Below, one piece after another: positions 29,542-38,487 of a DNA stretch of 48,141 nt. Numbering within the stretch: position 1 is the stretch's first letter; every line of letters starts with the position of its first letter. This DNA is from Ilumatobacteraceae bacterium (GTDB lineage: Bacteria > Actinomycetota > Acidimicrobiia > Acidimicrobiales > Ilumatobacteraceae): contig JAFMMJ010000006.1 in NCBI GenBank assembly GCA_017859785.1, positions 1-48,141 on the forward strand. Reading direction: 5' to 3'. Under the pieces are notes generated by a model. The model did no database searches, had not been told where the DNA came from, and worked only from the letters and a program-made list of their open reading frames with translations. Both the position numbers and the translations under genes were made by a program.

Positions 29542-30225
29542 GTGAGCGTCCGCACCCATGTGCTCCTCGATCTCGACGGCACGCTGAGCGACTCAGAGCC
29601 GGGCATCGTCCGCTCGCTCCAATGGGCATGCGAGCTCGAGGGTTTCCCCGTGCCCGACGACGCGACAGTGCGCACCGTGATTGGGCCTCCCTTCGAGATC
29701 GGTCTGCCGATGATCGGAATTCCCGACGATGCCCTCGAGCGGGTCATCGACCGCTACCGCGAGCGCTACACAACGATCGGCGCCTACGAGAACACCCTCT
29801 ACGACGGCATCATCGAACTCCTCGACCGGCTACTCGACGACGGCCTCACCCTCGCCGTCGCCACGGCGAAGCCCGAGCAGACCGCCCACCCGATCCTCGA
29901 CTACTTCGGAATCAGCGACCGCTTCGCCGTGCGCGCCGGAGCCACCCTGACCCCTGAGCGACGCACGAAGGCCGAGGTGATCGAGTTCGCTCTGCGAGAG
30001 CTCGATATAGCCGCCGACCCCGATCTCGGAGCGCACGTCATCATGGTGGGCGACCGCGATCACGACGTCCACGGCGCACGAGCCCACGGCATCCCGTGCA
30101 TCGGCGTCAATTGGGGTTACGGCTCACCCGAAGAGCTTCTCGGAGCCGGTGCGGTCGTGCTGGCCGATCACCCAGCCGAGGTTGCCGCCCTCGCGCACGA
30201 CACCTACCGTGTCGACCACTGGTGA
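29542..30225 (+). CDS. HAD-superfamily phosphatase (phosphoglycolate phosphatase-like)
   Basis: A 227-residue haloacid-dehalogenase-type hydrolase. Motif I is LLDLDGTLSDSEPG with the nucleophilic Asp, motif II includes VATAKPEQT, and motif IV is MVGDRDHDVHGARAHG. The alpha-helical cap lies at about residues 20-80. Similar proteins dephosphorylate phosphoglycolate or 5'-nucleotides; this one is not distinguishable further. The start GTG at 29542 is preceded by GGAGAGGG. A 112-base gap follows the permease genes, with a possible promoter TACCGT near 29460. A small membrane protein overlaps its stop. Confidence 0.85.
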   Translation: MSVRTHVLLDLDGTLSDSEPGIVRSLQWACELEGFPVPDDATVRTVIGPPFEIGLPMIGIPDDALERVIDRYRERYTTIGAYENTLYDGIIELLDRLLDDGLTLAVATAKPEQTAHPILDYFGISDRFAVRAGATLTPERRTKAEVIEFALRELDIAADPDLGAHVIMVGDRDHDVHGARAHGIPCIGVNWGYGSPEELLGAGAVVLADHPAEVAALAHDTYRVDHW

Positions 30226-30650
30226 TGGACGCCGACACCCCCACTCCCGACGGCGCGACCGCCACATTGACCGGCGGATCGACACGCGTCGACTCACCAA
30301 CGGACCGCGCGATGAGGCGGTTGCTGCGACTGCCGGTCGACGGACCCTCGGCGTCTCCTGATGCCGCGCGACGGGCCTTTCAGACGTCGATCATGGTTGC
30401 GACTGTCCGCTGCCTGCTCATGTACATCGTCTTCCCGTTCGTACTCCCGGCCCTCGGGCTAGCGAGTGGGGTCGGCCCGTTGATCGGCATTCCGATCAGC
30501 GTCGTGGCCATGACCGCGATCGTGATGAGTATCCGGCGCTTCTGGCGAGCCGATCACTCCAAGCGTTGGCACTACACCGTGCTCGGAACGGTGGTAATCG
30601 CTTTTCTGATCGGCTTGGTGGTTGTCGATCTCGTCGAACTGCTCGGCTGA
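30225..30650 (+). CDS. Small membrane protein of unknown function
   Basis: A 141-residue protein with a polar N-terminal tail (1-50) and three likely membrane helices (about 57-79, 83-103, 117-137). The loop IRRFWRADHSKRWHYT between helices two and three is basic and aromatic. The ATG overlaps the HAD stop (TGATG), so it is translated with the phosphatase. A GTG three bases upstream is an alternative start. Similar three-helix proteins are common in Actinobacteria without assigned function. Confidence 0.75.
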   Translation: MDADTPTPDGATATLTGGSTRVDSPTDRAMRRLLRLPVDGPSASPDAARRAFQTSIMVATVRCLLMYIVFPFVLPALGLASGVGPLIGIPISVVAMTAIVMSIRRFWRADHSKRWHYTVLGTVVIAFLIGLVVVDLVELLG

Positions 30651-30660
30651 GATCCCCCGT

Positions 30661-30689
30661 TTCGCACCCCCTCGCGCTACGGCTATCTT
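30661..30689 (+). promoter_or_regulatory. coxSLM promoter
   Basis: -35 TTCGCA (30661-30666) and -10 TATCTT (30684-30689) are 17 bases apart, the best-formed promoter in the window. The start would fall near 30696, right at the inverted repeat 30697-30722, followed by the GAGGGGAG site and the GTG of coxS at 30745. Confidence 0.6.
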
Positions 30690-30696
30690 CTGAGTC

Positions 30697-30722
30697 GAGC
30701 CCCACCGGGGGACGTGGGGCTC
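30697..30722. promoter_or_regulatory. Inverted repeat at the coxS transcription start
   Basis: GAGCCCCAC (30697-30705) and GTGGGGCTC (30714-30722) pair perfectly over nine bases with an 8-base loop. It begins at the predicted first transcribed base. It can act as an operator for a dimeric regulator or as a 5' stem-loop that stabilises or regulates the mRNA. Confidence 0.6.
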
Positions 30723-30744
30723 ACGAGACCCGAGGGGAGTCAAC

Positions 30745-31203
30745 GTGGAGATCACCGTCACCATCAACGGCAAGTCGCACACCGCCGACGTCGAGCCGCG
30801 AACGCTGCTCGTGCAGTTCATCCGAGAACAGGTTGGACTCACCGGAACCAATATCGGCTGCGATACCTCCTCATGCGGGGCGTGCTCAGTGCACGTGGAC
30901 GGTGAGGCCGCGAAGAGTTGCACCCTTCTCGCGGTGCAGGCCGACGGCTCCTCGATCACGACCATCGAGGGGATGGCCTCGGCCGACGGCACCCTCCACC
31001 CGATGCAGCAGGCCTTCATGGAGAACCACGGTCTCCAGTGCGGGTACTGCACCCCGGGCATGGTGATGGCGGCCACCAGCCTCCTCGCCGAGAACCCGAA
31101 TCCGACCGAGGAGGAAGTCCGAATCGGTCTTGAGGGGAACCTCTGCCGGTGCACCGGCTACCACAACATCGTGCAGTCCGTGCTGGCCTGCGCCAAGTCC
31201 TGA
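30745..31203 (+). CDS. coxS: CoxS-type iron-sulfur subunit
   Basis: Small electron-transfer subunit of a form II molybdenum hydroxylase, 152 residues. The ferredoxin-like domain binds one [2Fe-2S] via Cys39, 44, 47 and 59 ([14 protein letters not shown]), and the helical domain the other via Cys99/102 (CGYC) and Cys134/136 (CRC). Electrons pass from the Mo site in CoxL to FAD in CoxM. The start is GTG at 30745 with GAGGGGAG upstream. First gene of coxS-coxL-coxM; form I clusters run M-S-L, so gene order agrees with form II. Confidence 0.95.
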   Translation: MEITVTINGKSHTADVEPRTLLVQFIREQVGLTGTNIGCDTSSCGACSVHVDGEAAKSCTLLAVQADGSSITTIEGMASADGTLHPMQQAFMENHGLQCGYCTPGMVMAATSLLAENPNPTEEEVRIGLEGNLCRCTGYHNIVQSVLACAKS

Positions 31204-31262
31204 CCGCGACAACAAAAGAACGAGACGACGTCAACCGACATCGAGAACTGGGGGGTTCAACG

Positions 31263-33650
31263 ATGACCATGACCGACGACACCACCGGGGTTCTCGGCCA
31301 GCGCCTGCTGCGCCGAGAGGATCCCGCTCTCCTGACCGGCGAGGCCCGCTACACCTCGGACCTGCCGATCCCCGGCGCTCTGCACCTCGCGGTGCTGCGC
31401 AGTCCATACGCCCGAGCGCGCATTGTCTCCGTCGATACCTCGGCTGCGGCATCCATGCCGGGGGTGACCGCCGTGTTCTCCGGCGCCGACCTCGCCGACA
31501 CCTGGGCAGGGCCCATGCCGTGCGCCTGGCCGGTCACCGAGGACATGAAGTCGCCCACCCATTACCCCTTGGCCGTCGGCCAAGCGAACTACGTCGGTGA
31601 TGGCGTCGCCTGCGTGCTGGCAAACTCAGCCACCGCAGCCCGCGACGCGCTCGACGCGATCGAGGTTGAGTACGAGCCGCTTGAAGCCGTCATCGATCTC
31701 GAAGACGCCTTGAGCGATCGGGTCGTCATCCACGACGAGATCGGCACCAACCGCTCTTACACCTGGGATCTCAAGATCGAGGAATCCGAGGGTCAGGTCG
31801 ACCAGGCCTTCGCCGATGCGGCCTACTCCGTCAAGGAGCGCTACATCCAGCAGCGGTTGATTCCCGCCGCCATGGAGCCGCGCGCGGTGGCGGCGATCCC
31901 GCAACCCTTCGGCGGCGATATGACCCTCTACTCCGCCACTCAGGTGCCGCACATCTTGAAGGTCATGACCGCGCTCACCCTCGGCATCCCCGAGCATCAG
32001 TTGCGCGTCGTGGCCCCCGCCGTCGGCGGAGGGTTCGGATCGAAGCTCAACGTCTACGCCGAAGAGCTGCTTTGCGTAGCGCTCGCCAAGCGGACCGGCT
32101 CCCCGGTCCGCTGGACCGAGACCCGCTCGGAGGGCAACCAGGCAACCATCCACGGCCGTGGACAGATCCAGGACATCGAACTCGCCGCCGACTCCGACGG
32201 GCGCCTTACCGCGGTGCGCGTCCGCCTGATCGGTGACATGGGGGCCTACCTGCAACTCGTCACCCCCGGCGTGCCGTTGCTCGGCGCGTTCCTCTACGCC
32301 GGCGTCTACGAGTTGCCCAAGGCGTACGACTTCTCGTGCACCTCGGTCTTCACCAACATGACACCGACCGACGCCTACCGCGGCGCCGGGCGGCCCGAGG
32401 CGACCTACGCGATCGAGCGGGCCATGGATGCCCTAGCGGCTGAGATCGGTATCGATCCGCTCGAGTTGCGTCGCCGCAACTTCATCCCGACCGCCTCGTA
32501 CCCGTATGAGGCGATGACCGGCCTGGTGTACGACTCGGGCGATCATGACCGCGCTGCGACGCTCGCTGCTGAGATGATCGACTACGCCGGTGTCCGCGCG
32601 CGCCAGGAGACTCAAAACGTGCCGGGTGCCACGAAGCGGCTCGGCATCGGCGTCTCGACCTACTTCGAGATGTGCGGCCTCGCCCCATCCCGCGTGCTGG
32701 CCTCACTCAACTACGGAGCGGGCGGTTGGGAGGCAGCGACGGTCCGCGTGCTGCCGACCAACAAGATCCAAGTGGTCACCGGGACCGCTCCGCACGGGCA
32801 GGGACACGAGACCGCTTGGTCGATGATCGTCGCCGAGAAGATGGGCGTCAGCCCAGATGACGTCGACGTGCTCCACTCCGACACGGCGATCGCGCCACTC
32901 GGCCTCGACACCTACGGATCGCGTTCGCTCTCCGTCGGCGGCGTGGCCATCGCGATCGCTTGCGACAAGGTGATCGACAAGGCGAAGCAGATCGCCGCCC
33001 ACCAACTTGAAGCCAACCCAGACGACCTCGAGTTCTCCGGCGGCGAGTTCCGTGTGGCGGGTTCCCCCGACCGCGCAATGCCACTCGCCGCAGTGGCCTT
33101 CGAAGCCTTCACTGCGCACAACCTGCCCGACGGCCTTGAGCCCAACCTCGAGGCGCACACCACCTACGACCCGCCGAATTTCTCGTGGCCCTTTGGCACC
33201 CACATGTGCCTGGTCGAGGTCGACACCGAGACCGGACAGGTCGATGTGCTGAAGTATGTGGCCGTGGACGACTGCGGCAATCAAGTGAACCCGCTGATCG
33301 TCGACGGTCAGGTGCACGGCGGTGTGGTCCAAGGACTCGCTCAGGCCCTCTATGAGGAGGCGGTCTACGACGCCGACGGCAACCTGCAGACGTCGACGCT
33401 GGCCGAGTACCTCGTGCCGGCGGCGAGCGATGTCCCGGCGATCGACACCGGGCACACGATCACCCCATCGCCGACCAACCAGCTCGGCGTGAAGGGCATC
33501 GGCGAGGCCGGAACGATCGCGTCTACACCGGCCGTGATCAACGCGATCGTCGACGCCCTCTCGGGCCTCGGCGTTCGCGACGTGAAGATGCCGGCGAGCC
33601 CGAACACCGTCTGGAGAGCAATCAACGAGGCACAAGGAGGCCAGCAGTGA
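31263..33650 (+). CDS. coxL: Form II CoxL-like molybdenum hydroxylase large subunit
   Basis: A 795-residue catalytic subunit with the Mo-molybdopterin cytosine dinucleotide site. The hammerhead domain (about 15-140) precedes VGGGFGSK, the active-site loop AYRGAGR (371-377) of form II, the TAPHGQGHET motif, and Glu748 in GIGEAGT, the catalytic general base position. Its loop lacks the Cys of form I enzymes that carries the Cu-S-Mo bridge in CO dehydrogenase, so CO oxidation is not assured. The ATG at 31263 is preceded by a GGGGGG site. The coxM start overlaps its stop. It is a distant paralogue of the orphan at 24568. Confidence 0.93.
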   Translation: MTMTDDTTGVLGQRLLRREDPALLTGEARYTSDLPIPGALHLAVLRSPYARARIVSVDTSAAASMPGVTAVFSGADLADTWAGPMPCAWPVTEDMKSPTHYPLAVGQANYVGDGVACVLANSATAARDALDAIEVEYEPLEAVIDLEDALSDRVVIHDEIGTNRSYTWDLKIEESEGQVDQAFADAAYSVKERYIQQRLIPAAMEPRAVAAIPQPFGGDMTLYSATQVPHILKVMTALTLGIPEHQLRVVAPAVGGGFGSKLNVYAEELLCVALAKRTGSPVRWTETRSEGNQATIHGRGQIQDIELAADSDGRLTAVRVRLIGDMGAYLQLVTPGVPLLGAFLYAGVYELPKAYDFSCTSVFTNMTPTDAYRGAGRPEATYAIERAMDALAAEIGIDPLELRRRNFIPTASYPYEAMTGLVYDSGDHDRAATLAAEMIDYAGVRARQETQNVPGATKRLGIGVSTYFEMCGLAPSRVLASLNYGAGGWEAATVRVLPTNKIQVVTGTAPHGQGHETAWSMIVAEKMGVSPDDVDVLHSDTAIAPLGLDTYGSRSLSVGGVAIAIACDKVIDKAKQIAAHQLEANPDDLEFSGGEFRVAGSPDRAMPLAAVAFEAFTAHNLPDGLEPNLEAHTTYDPPNFSWPFGTHMCLVEVDTETGQVDVLKYVAVDDCGNQVNPLIVDGQVHGGVVQGLAQALYEEAVYDADGNLQTSTLAEYLVPAASDVPAIDTGHTITPSPTNQLGVKGIGEAGTIASTPAVINAIVDALSGLGVRDVKMPASPNTVWRAINEAQGGQQ

Positions 33651-34471
33651 TCCCTGCAGCATTCGACTACGTCAGGGCCGGCTCCGCGGCTGAGGCGATC
33701 CAGCTCATCGGCCAGTACGGCGACGAGGCGAAGTTTCTCGCCGGCGGTCACAGCCTTGTGCCCGCAATGAAGCTCCGCCTGGCCCAGCCGACGGTGCTCG
33801 TCGACATCGGACGGGTTTCCGATCTGTCCTACATCCGAGACGGTGGCGACCACATCGCCATCGGTGCTCTCACCCGACACATGGATGTCGAGAAGTCGCC
33901 GGTGCTTGCCGAGCATGTCCCGCTCCTCGCCCACGCTGCCGGCCACGTCGGTGATCCGCAGGTGAGGCATCGCGGCACGATCGGCGGCTCGCTCGCCCAC
34001 GCCGATCCGGCCTCCGACCTCCCGGCGACGACCCTCGCCCTCGGGGCGACGTATGTGGCCGAAGGGCCCAACGGCACCCGCGAGATCGCCGCAGCCGACT
34101 TCTATCAGGGCTACTTCACTTCGGCCCTCGCCCCCGACGAGATGCTGACGGAGATCCGCGTCCCAAAGATGGGTGGAGCCGGCTGGAGCTTCCAGAAGTT
34201 CAACCGTCGCGCTCAGGACTGGGCGATCGTCGGAGTGGCCGCTTGGCAGCGGGGCTCGGAGTGCGGTGTGGGGCTCGTCAACATGGCCTCGACGCCAGTG
34301 CTCGCAAGCAGCGTCGCGGCCGCGATCGCCGGTGGGGCGTCAGCGGCCGAGGCCGCCGAGGCCGCTGCCAGCGAGGCCGACCCACAGGCCGACCTGAACG
34401 CCTCGGTTGAGTACCGCGTGCACCTCGCCAAGGTGCTCACCCGTCGCGCGTTGGAGGCGGCCGGCGGCTGA
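33647..34471 (+). CDS. coxM: CoxM-type FAD subunit
   Basis: Flavoprotein subunit of 274 residues that passes electrons from CoxS to the acceptor. FAD-binding motifs AGGHS (32-36) and TIGGS (111-115) are present, and the C-terminal CO-dehydrogenase flavoprotein domain runs from about 170. The GTG start overlaps the coxL stop (GTGA). A hairpin follows 3 bases after its stop, closing the operon. The Ala-rich segment near residues 225-250 is unremarkable. Confidence 0.94.
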   Translation: MIPAAFDYVRAGSAAEAIQLIGQYGDEAKFLAGGHSLVPAMKLRLAQPTVLVDIGRVSDLSYIRDGGDHIAIGALTRHMDVEKSPVLAEHVPLLAHAAGHVGDPQVRHRGTIGGSLAHADPASDLPATTLALGATYVAEGPNGTREIAAADFYQGYFTSALAPDEMLTEIRVPKMGGAGWSFQKFNRRAQDWAIVGVAAWQRGSECGVGLVNMASTPVLASSVAAAIAGGASAAEAAEAAASEADPQADLNASVEYRVHLAKVLTRRALEAAGG

Positions 34472-34474
34472 TCG

Positions 34475-34495
34475 GTCGGGTGCCTCCGCACCGAC
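34475..34495. terminator. Hairpin after coxM
   Basis: GTCGGGTGC and GCACCGAC pair with one bulged G and a 4-base loop, starting three bases after the coxM stop. It probably ends the coxSLM transcript, since the next gene has its own -10 element. No T-tract is seen. Confidence 0.4.
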
Positions 34496-34548
34496 TCGAC
34501 ATCACGTTTCACCCGCGACGGGTCACGCTGGGGGTTTCGCGGCCCCCG

Positions 34549-34554
34549 TAAGAT
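34549..34554 (+). promoter_or_regulatory. -10 element of the DAO-family oxidoreductase gene
   Basis: TAAGAT, 18 bases before the ATG at 34573. Just upstream GGGGG and CCCCC can pair (34531-34547 region), a possible terminator or operator. No -35 was recognised. Confidence 0.4.
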
Positions 34555-34572
34555 CCGCGCAGGTGATAACTC

Positions 34573-36000
34573 ATGACCTTCCATCACGACGACGTCGATC
34601 AGCGTCACCTCGACGCGATCGCCGACGCTGAACAGGTCGCCTACTGGCTCGACGGGGCCCACGTCCCCGAGACCAATCCCACGCTGGTCCGCAACGAGAG
34701 TTGCGACCTTTGCGTGATCGGAGGCGGCTACACCGGCCTGTGGACGGCCATCATCGCGAAGGAGCGAGATCCCTCGCGCGATGTGGTGGTGATCGACGCG
34801 CACGCGATCGGCAGCGCGGCGAGCGGACGCAACGGCGGCTTCATGGACGCTTCGTTGACCCACGGCATCTCGAACGGCTTCCGGCACTTCCCCGACGACA
34901 TCGAGATCCTCGAGGAACTCGGCATGAAGAATCTCGACGAGATCGAGTCGGCGCTTCGCCGCTACGGGGTTGACTGCAACTACGAGCGCACCGGCGTCAT
35001 CGAGGTTGTCGCCGAGCACCACCCGCCGAACTACGAGAAGGAACTCCACGAGGAGTACGCGCTCATGGAGCGCCTCGGTCACGAGGTGACCTGGCTCGAC
35101 CGCGAGCAGATCCAGTCCGAGGTCTCCTCCCCGACTTACACCAGTGGCCTTTGGGATCGCAACGGGTGCGCCCTCGTCGACCCCGCCCGATTGGTGTGGG
35201 GGCTGAAGGCGACCGCGGAGCGGCTGGGTGTGCGCATCTACGAGGACACGAAAGCGACTGACCTCGAGCGAGATGGGATCGGTGTGATGGTGACCACCCC
35301 GCTCGGCCACATCCGAGCCGGCAAGGTCGCCCTCGCGACGAACGCCTTCAAGCCGCTGCTGCGCCGCATCTCCAACTACGTGGCCCCGGTGTACGACTAC
35401 TGCATGATCACCGAGCCGCTCTCGGAGGCGCAGATGGCTTCCATTGGCTGGGCGAACCGGCAGGGCCTGAGCGATAACGCCAACCAGTTCCACTACTACC
35501 GACTCACCTCCGACAACCGGATCCTGTGGGGCGGCTACGACGCCATCTACTACTGGGGCGGCAAAGTGTCCGCCGAGCTTGAGAGCCGACCCGAGTCGTG
35601 GGCCCTGCTCAGCCAGCACTTCTTCGAGACCTTCCCTCAACTCGAGGGTCTCCGCTTCAGCCACATGTGGGGAGGCGCGATCGACACCTCCAGCCGATTC
35701 ACGGTGTTCTGGGGACGGGCGCTCGGTGGGCGGGTCGCCTACGCCCTCGGCTACACCGGCCTCGGGGTGGCAGCCTCGCGATTCGGCGCGGCCACCATGC
35801 TCGACCTCTTGCACGGCCGACGATCGGTCGCCACGCAGACCTCCATTGTTCGCGACCGGCCGTGGCCGTTCCCTCCCGAGCCGTTCCGATTCCTCGGCAT
35901 TCAAGCCACCCGCTGGTCGCTCGATCGGGAGGATCGCACAGGCAAGCGCAACCTGTGGCTCCGCGGTCTCGACCGGGTCGGTCTCGGCTTCGACTCCTGA
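34573..36000 (+). CDS. FAD-dependent amine/amino-acid oxidoreductase (DAO family)
   Basis: A 475-residue flavoprotein. A Rossmann FAD site CVIGGGYTGLWTA lies near residue 46, followed by VVVIDAHAIGSAASGRNGGF, and the DAO fold continues to a C-terminal FAD-contact segment (YALGYTGLGVAASRFGA). Similar proteins oxidise amines, sarcosine-like or putrescine derivatives; the substrate here cannot be told. It is placed between the coxSLM operon and the cox accessory genes but has its own promoter and no sequence tie to Mo enzymes. It could supply or remove a nitrogen-containing compound linked with the Mo enzyme; that is speculation. Confidence 0.85.
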   Translation: MTFHHDDVDQRHLDAIADAEQVAYWLDGAHVPETNPTLVRNESCDLCVIGGGYTGLWTAIIAKERDPSRDVVVIDAHAIGSAASGRNGGFMDASLTHGISNGFRHFPDDIEILEELGMKNLDEIESALRRYGVDCNYERTGVIEVVAEHHPPNYEKELHEEYALMERLGHEVTWLDREQIQSEVSSPTYTSGLWDRNGCALVDPARLVWGLKATAERLGVRIYEDTKATDLERDGIGVMVTTPLGHIRAGKVALATNAFKPLLRRISNYVAPVYDYCMITEPLSEAQMASIGWANRQGLSDNANQFHYYRLTSDNRILWGGYDAIYYWGGKVSAELESRPESWALLSQHFFETFPQLEGLRFSHMWGGAIDTSSRFTVFWGRALGGRVAYALGYTGLGVAASRFGAATMLDLLHGRRSVATQTSIVRDRPWPFPPEPFRFLGIQATRWSLDREDRTGKRNLWLRGLDRVGLGFDS

Positions 36001-36054
36001 GTCGACCGGCCCGATCCCGGGGGCACGGCCCGATGGGCCCCGGATACCTGCGGG

Positions 36055-36060
36055 TAGTGT
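36055..36060 (+). promoter_or_regulatory. coxD -10 element (leaderless)
   Basis: TAGTGT, seven bases before the ATG at 36068. It marks the start of the coxD-coxE unit. Confidence 0.45.
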
Positions 36061-36067
36061 CACCCCG

Positions 36068-36979
36068 ATGACGCCGACCGATGTTCGCGAGGCCCTCGGG
36101 CAGCACGGATACCTCGCCGACACCGGACTGTCGACCTCGGTGTTCCTCGCCCTCGACCTCGGGCGTCCTCTCCTGCTCGAGGGTGACGCGGGCGTTGGCA
36201 AAACCGAGCTCGCGAAAGCCATCGCCTCGTGGACGGGCGGGGAGTTGATCCGCCTCCAGTGCTATGAGGGCATCGACGCCTCGCAGGCGGTCTACGACTG
36301 GGACTACGCCCGCCAGTTGCTCCACCTCCGCGCCGCCGAGGCCACCGGTGAGACCTCGGGTCGCTCTGCAGAGTCGGTCGAGGCGGAACTCTACGACGAG
36401 CGGTTCCTCATCCGCCGAGCGCTCCTGCGCGCCCTCGAGCCGACCGATGGGGCGGTGCCCGTCCTGCTCGTCGACGAGATCGACCGGGCCGACGACGAGT
36501 TCGAGGCCTACCTCCTCGAAATCCTTTCCGATTTCCAGATCACCGTTCCTGAGATCGGTGTGTTCCGCGCTGAGCGGCCCCCCGTGGTGATCCTCACCTC
36601 GAACCGGACCCGCGATGTCCATGACGCACTCAAGCGCCGATGCCTCTACCACTGGGTGGAGCACCCCGACTTCGACCGCGAGGTGGAGATCGTTCGACTG
36701 CGCTCCCCTGAGGTCGATAAGCGGCTCGCGCGGCAGGTCGCCGCCGCCGTCGAGGTCATGCGAGATCTCGACCTCTACAAGCCGCCTGGTGTCGCGGAGA
36801 CCATCGACTGGGCCACCGCCCTCGGACGCCTCGGCGTTCGCGCCCTCGACGACGCCTCTGTGGCGGCGACCCTCGGCACGGTTCTCAAGTACCGCGAGGA
36901 TCAGCAGCGCCTTCAGGACCGCGGAATCACCAGCCTCCTCGAGCGCGTCGGCGTCCGAGTCGGCGATCGCTCGGCGTGA
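36068..36979 (+). CDS. coxD: CoxD-like AAA+ ATPase (MoxR family)
   Basis: ATPase chaperone of 303 residues. Walker A is GDAGVGKT (39-46), Walker B is LLVDEIDRAD, sensor 1 is LTSNRTRDV and the Arg finger region is LKRRCLYHW. CoxD of carboxidotrophs is needed to insert sulfur and copper at the CODH active site. The enclosed C-terminal AAA lid reads to GDRSA. I chose the ATG at 36068 because of the conserved start and the -10 seven bases upstream. The coxE start overlaps its stop. It works with the VWA protein CoxE, as MoxR proteins do. Confidence 0.93.
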   Translation: MTPTDVREALGQHGYLADTGLSTSVFLALDLGRPLLLEGDAGVGKTELAKAIASWTGGELIRLQCYEGIDASQAVYDWDYARQLLHLRAAEATGETSGRSAESVEAELYDERFLIRRALLRALEPTDGAVPVLLVDEIDRADDEFEAYLLEILSDFQITVPEIGVFRAERPPVVILTSNRTRDVHDALKRRCLYHWVEHPDFDREVEIVRLRSPEVDKRLARQVAAAVEVMRDLDLYKPPGVAETIDWATALGRLGVRALDDASVAATLGTVLKYREDQQRLQDRGITSLLERVGVRVGDRSA

Positions 36980-38124
36980 GCACCGGGCCCGACGCCCCGA
37001 TCGCCGCGCCGGCGTCGGCCTTGGCAGTGGCGTTCGTGCGAGCGCTCCGGCGCGAGGGGGTGACCGTGCCGATGAGCTCGACCGTCTCGTTCTCCGAGGC
37101 GCTCGCTTCCGTCGGACTCAGCGAGCGAGACCCGGCGTACTGGGCTGGCCGGGCGACGCTCGTGCGCCGACGCGAGGAAGTCGATATCTACGACCGCCTC
37201 TTCGCGGCGTTCTGGGAATCCCGAGCGACGGGGCGGATGGAGCGTTCGGAGACGACCGCGATCACGCTCGCGATCGACAGTGACGAGGACGACGACCAAG
37301 ACGACGACTCAACGGTCGACCAGCCAGATGACGAGGAACGGCTCGAGATGCGCTTCTCGAGGGTGGAGGTGCTGCGACACAAGGACTTCGCCGACTACGC
37401 GCCCGACGAGCTCGACGAGGCCCGCCGACTGATGGAGCGTTTCCGACTCGTCGGCGAACCACGACGGTCGCTCCGGCTGACTCCCGGCGACGGGCACCGG
37501 CCAGACCTGCGCCGCACCGTTCGCTCGGCCCTCGCCTCCGATGGCGAGCCGATCCGGCGCCATTGGCGACGGCGTTCGGTGAAACCGCGCCGGTTGGTGC
37601 TTCTCCTCGATGTCAGCGGATCGATGGAGCCATACGCGCGGGCACTCGTGCGGTTCGCCCACGCCGCGGTCGTCGGACGTCAACGCGTCGAGGTGTTCGC
37701 GCTTGGCACGAGGCTCACCCGGATCACCCGGGAGTTGAGCGAACGTGATCCCGACACGGCGGTCAACCGAGCAGGACGCACCGTCGTCGACTGGAGCGGC
37801 GGCACGAGGATCGGCGACGGATTACGTGAGTTCAACGACCGCTGGGGTCAGCGTGGCATGGCCCGCGGCGCGATCGTCGTGATCCTCTCCGACGGTTGGG
37901 ACCGCGGTGATCCCGAGGTGCTCGACGAGCAGCTGACCCGGCTTCGTCGGTTGGCGCATCGCCTCGTATGGGTGAATCCGCTGAAGGTGACACCCGGATA
38001 CGCCCCACTCGCGCGGGGGATGGCGACCGCGCTCCCCCATCTCGACGACTTCGTTGAGGGGCACTCTGTCGAGGCCCTTGAGCGGCTGGCAGCGGTGATC
38101 AGCGGTCGATCCGCTCGCCGCTAG
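36976..38124 (+). CDS. coxE: CoxE-like VWA-domain protein
   Basis: A 382-residue partner of CoxD. The C-terminal VWA domain has a MIDAS metal site DVSGSM (212-217) with downstream Thr in GGTRIGDG and Asp in SDGWDRGDP. The N-terminal half contains a highly acidic linker (SDEDDDQDDDSTVDQPDDEE, near 97-116). CoxE proteins assist CODH assembly, probably with CoxD. The GTG start overlaps the coxD stop. Next comes the XdhC-type gene after 45 bases. Confidence 0.92.
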   Translation: MSTGPDAPIAAPASALAVAFVRALRREGVTVPMSSTVSFSEALASVGLSERDPAYWAGRATLVRRREEVDIYDRLFAAFWESRATGRMERSETTAITLAIDSDEDDDQDDDSTVDQPDDEERLEMRFSRVEVLRHKDFADYAPDELDEARRLMERFRLVGEPRRSLRLTPGDGHRPDLRRTVRSALASDGEPIRRHWRRRSVKPRRLVLLLDVSGSMEPYARALVRFAHAAVVGRQRVEVFALGTRLTRITRELSERDPDTAVNRAGRTVVDWSGGTRIGDGLREFNDRWGQRGMARGAIVVILSDGWDRGDPEVLDEQLTRLRRLAHRLVWVNPLKVTPGYAPLARGMATALPHLDDFVEGHSVEALERLAAVISGRSARR

Positions 38125-38169
38125 CGGCCGAGTATCGGCCAGACTGTGCCCCGGACCTGAGGAGGGACG

Positions 38170-38487
38170 ATGAGGGAACTGCTCGATGATCTCGATCGCT
38201 GGCGCTCCGCCGGTGTGCGCGTCGCCCTCGCCCGCGTTGTCGATGTGGAGGGTTCTGGTCCCCGCGGACCGGGAGCCGCGATGGCGGTCAGCGAGCACGG
38301 TGAGGTGGTCGGCAGCGTCAGCGGCGGATGTGTCGAGGGTGCCGTGGTCACCGAGTCGCTCGCCGTGCTCGCCGGCGACCGCGAACCAGGGGTGATCACC
38401 TTCGGCTACAGCGATGACGAGGCATTCGCCGTCGGCCTGACCTGCGGGGGCACGATCCGCCTCTTCGTAGAGGAGTTCGACTGGTGA
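38170..38487 (+). CDS. XdhC/CoxF N-terminal domain protein
   Basis: A 105-residue protein equal to the XdhC_CoxI domain alone: VEGSGPRGPGAAMAVSEHG, GSVSGGCVEGAV and LTCGGTIRLFVEEF. XdhC proteins bind and sulfurate the molybdenum cofactor and hand it to the large subunit. In most bacteria this domain is joined to a C-terminal Rossmann domain; here it is split off, and the second gene follows with an overlapping GTGA. The start ATG has a GAGGAGGG site. Confidence 0.88.
   Translation: MRELLDDLDRWRSAGVRVALARVVDVEGSGPRGPGAAMAVSEHGEVVGSVSGGCVEGAVVTESLAVLAGDREPGVITFGYSDDEAFAVGLTCGGTIRLFVEEFDW

Noticed and set aside
31263-33650. Calling the enzyme a true (form I) CO dehydrogenase
   Set aside because: The active-site loop is AYRGAGR, not AYRCSFR; the Cys that holds the copper is absent, and gene order is S-L-M. 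CO as substrate is therefore not claimed.
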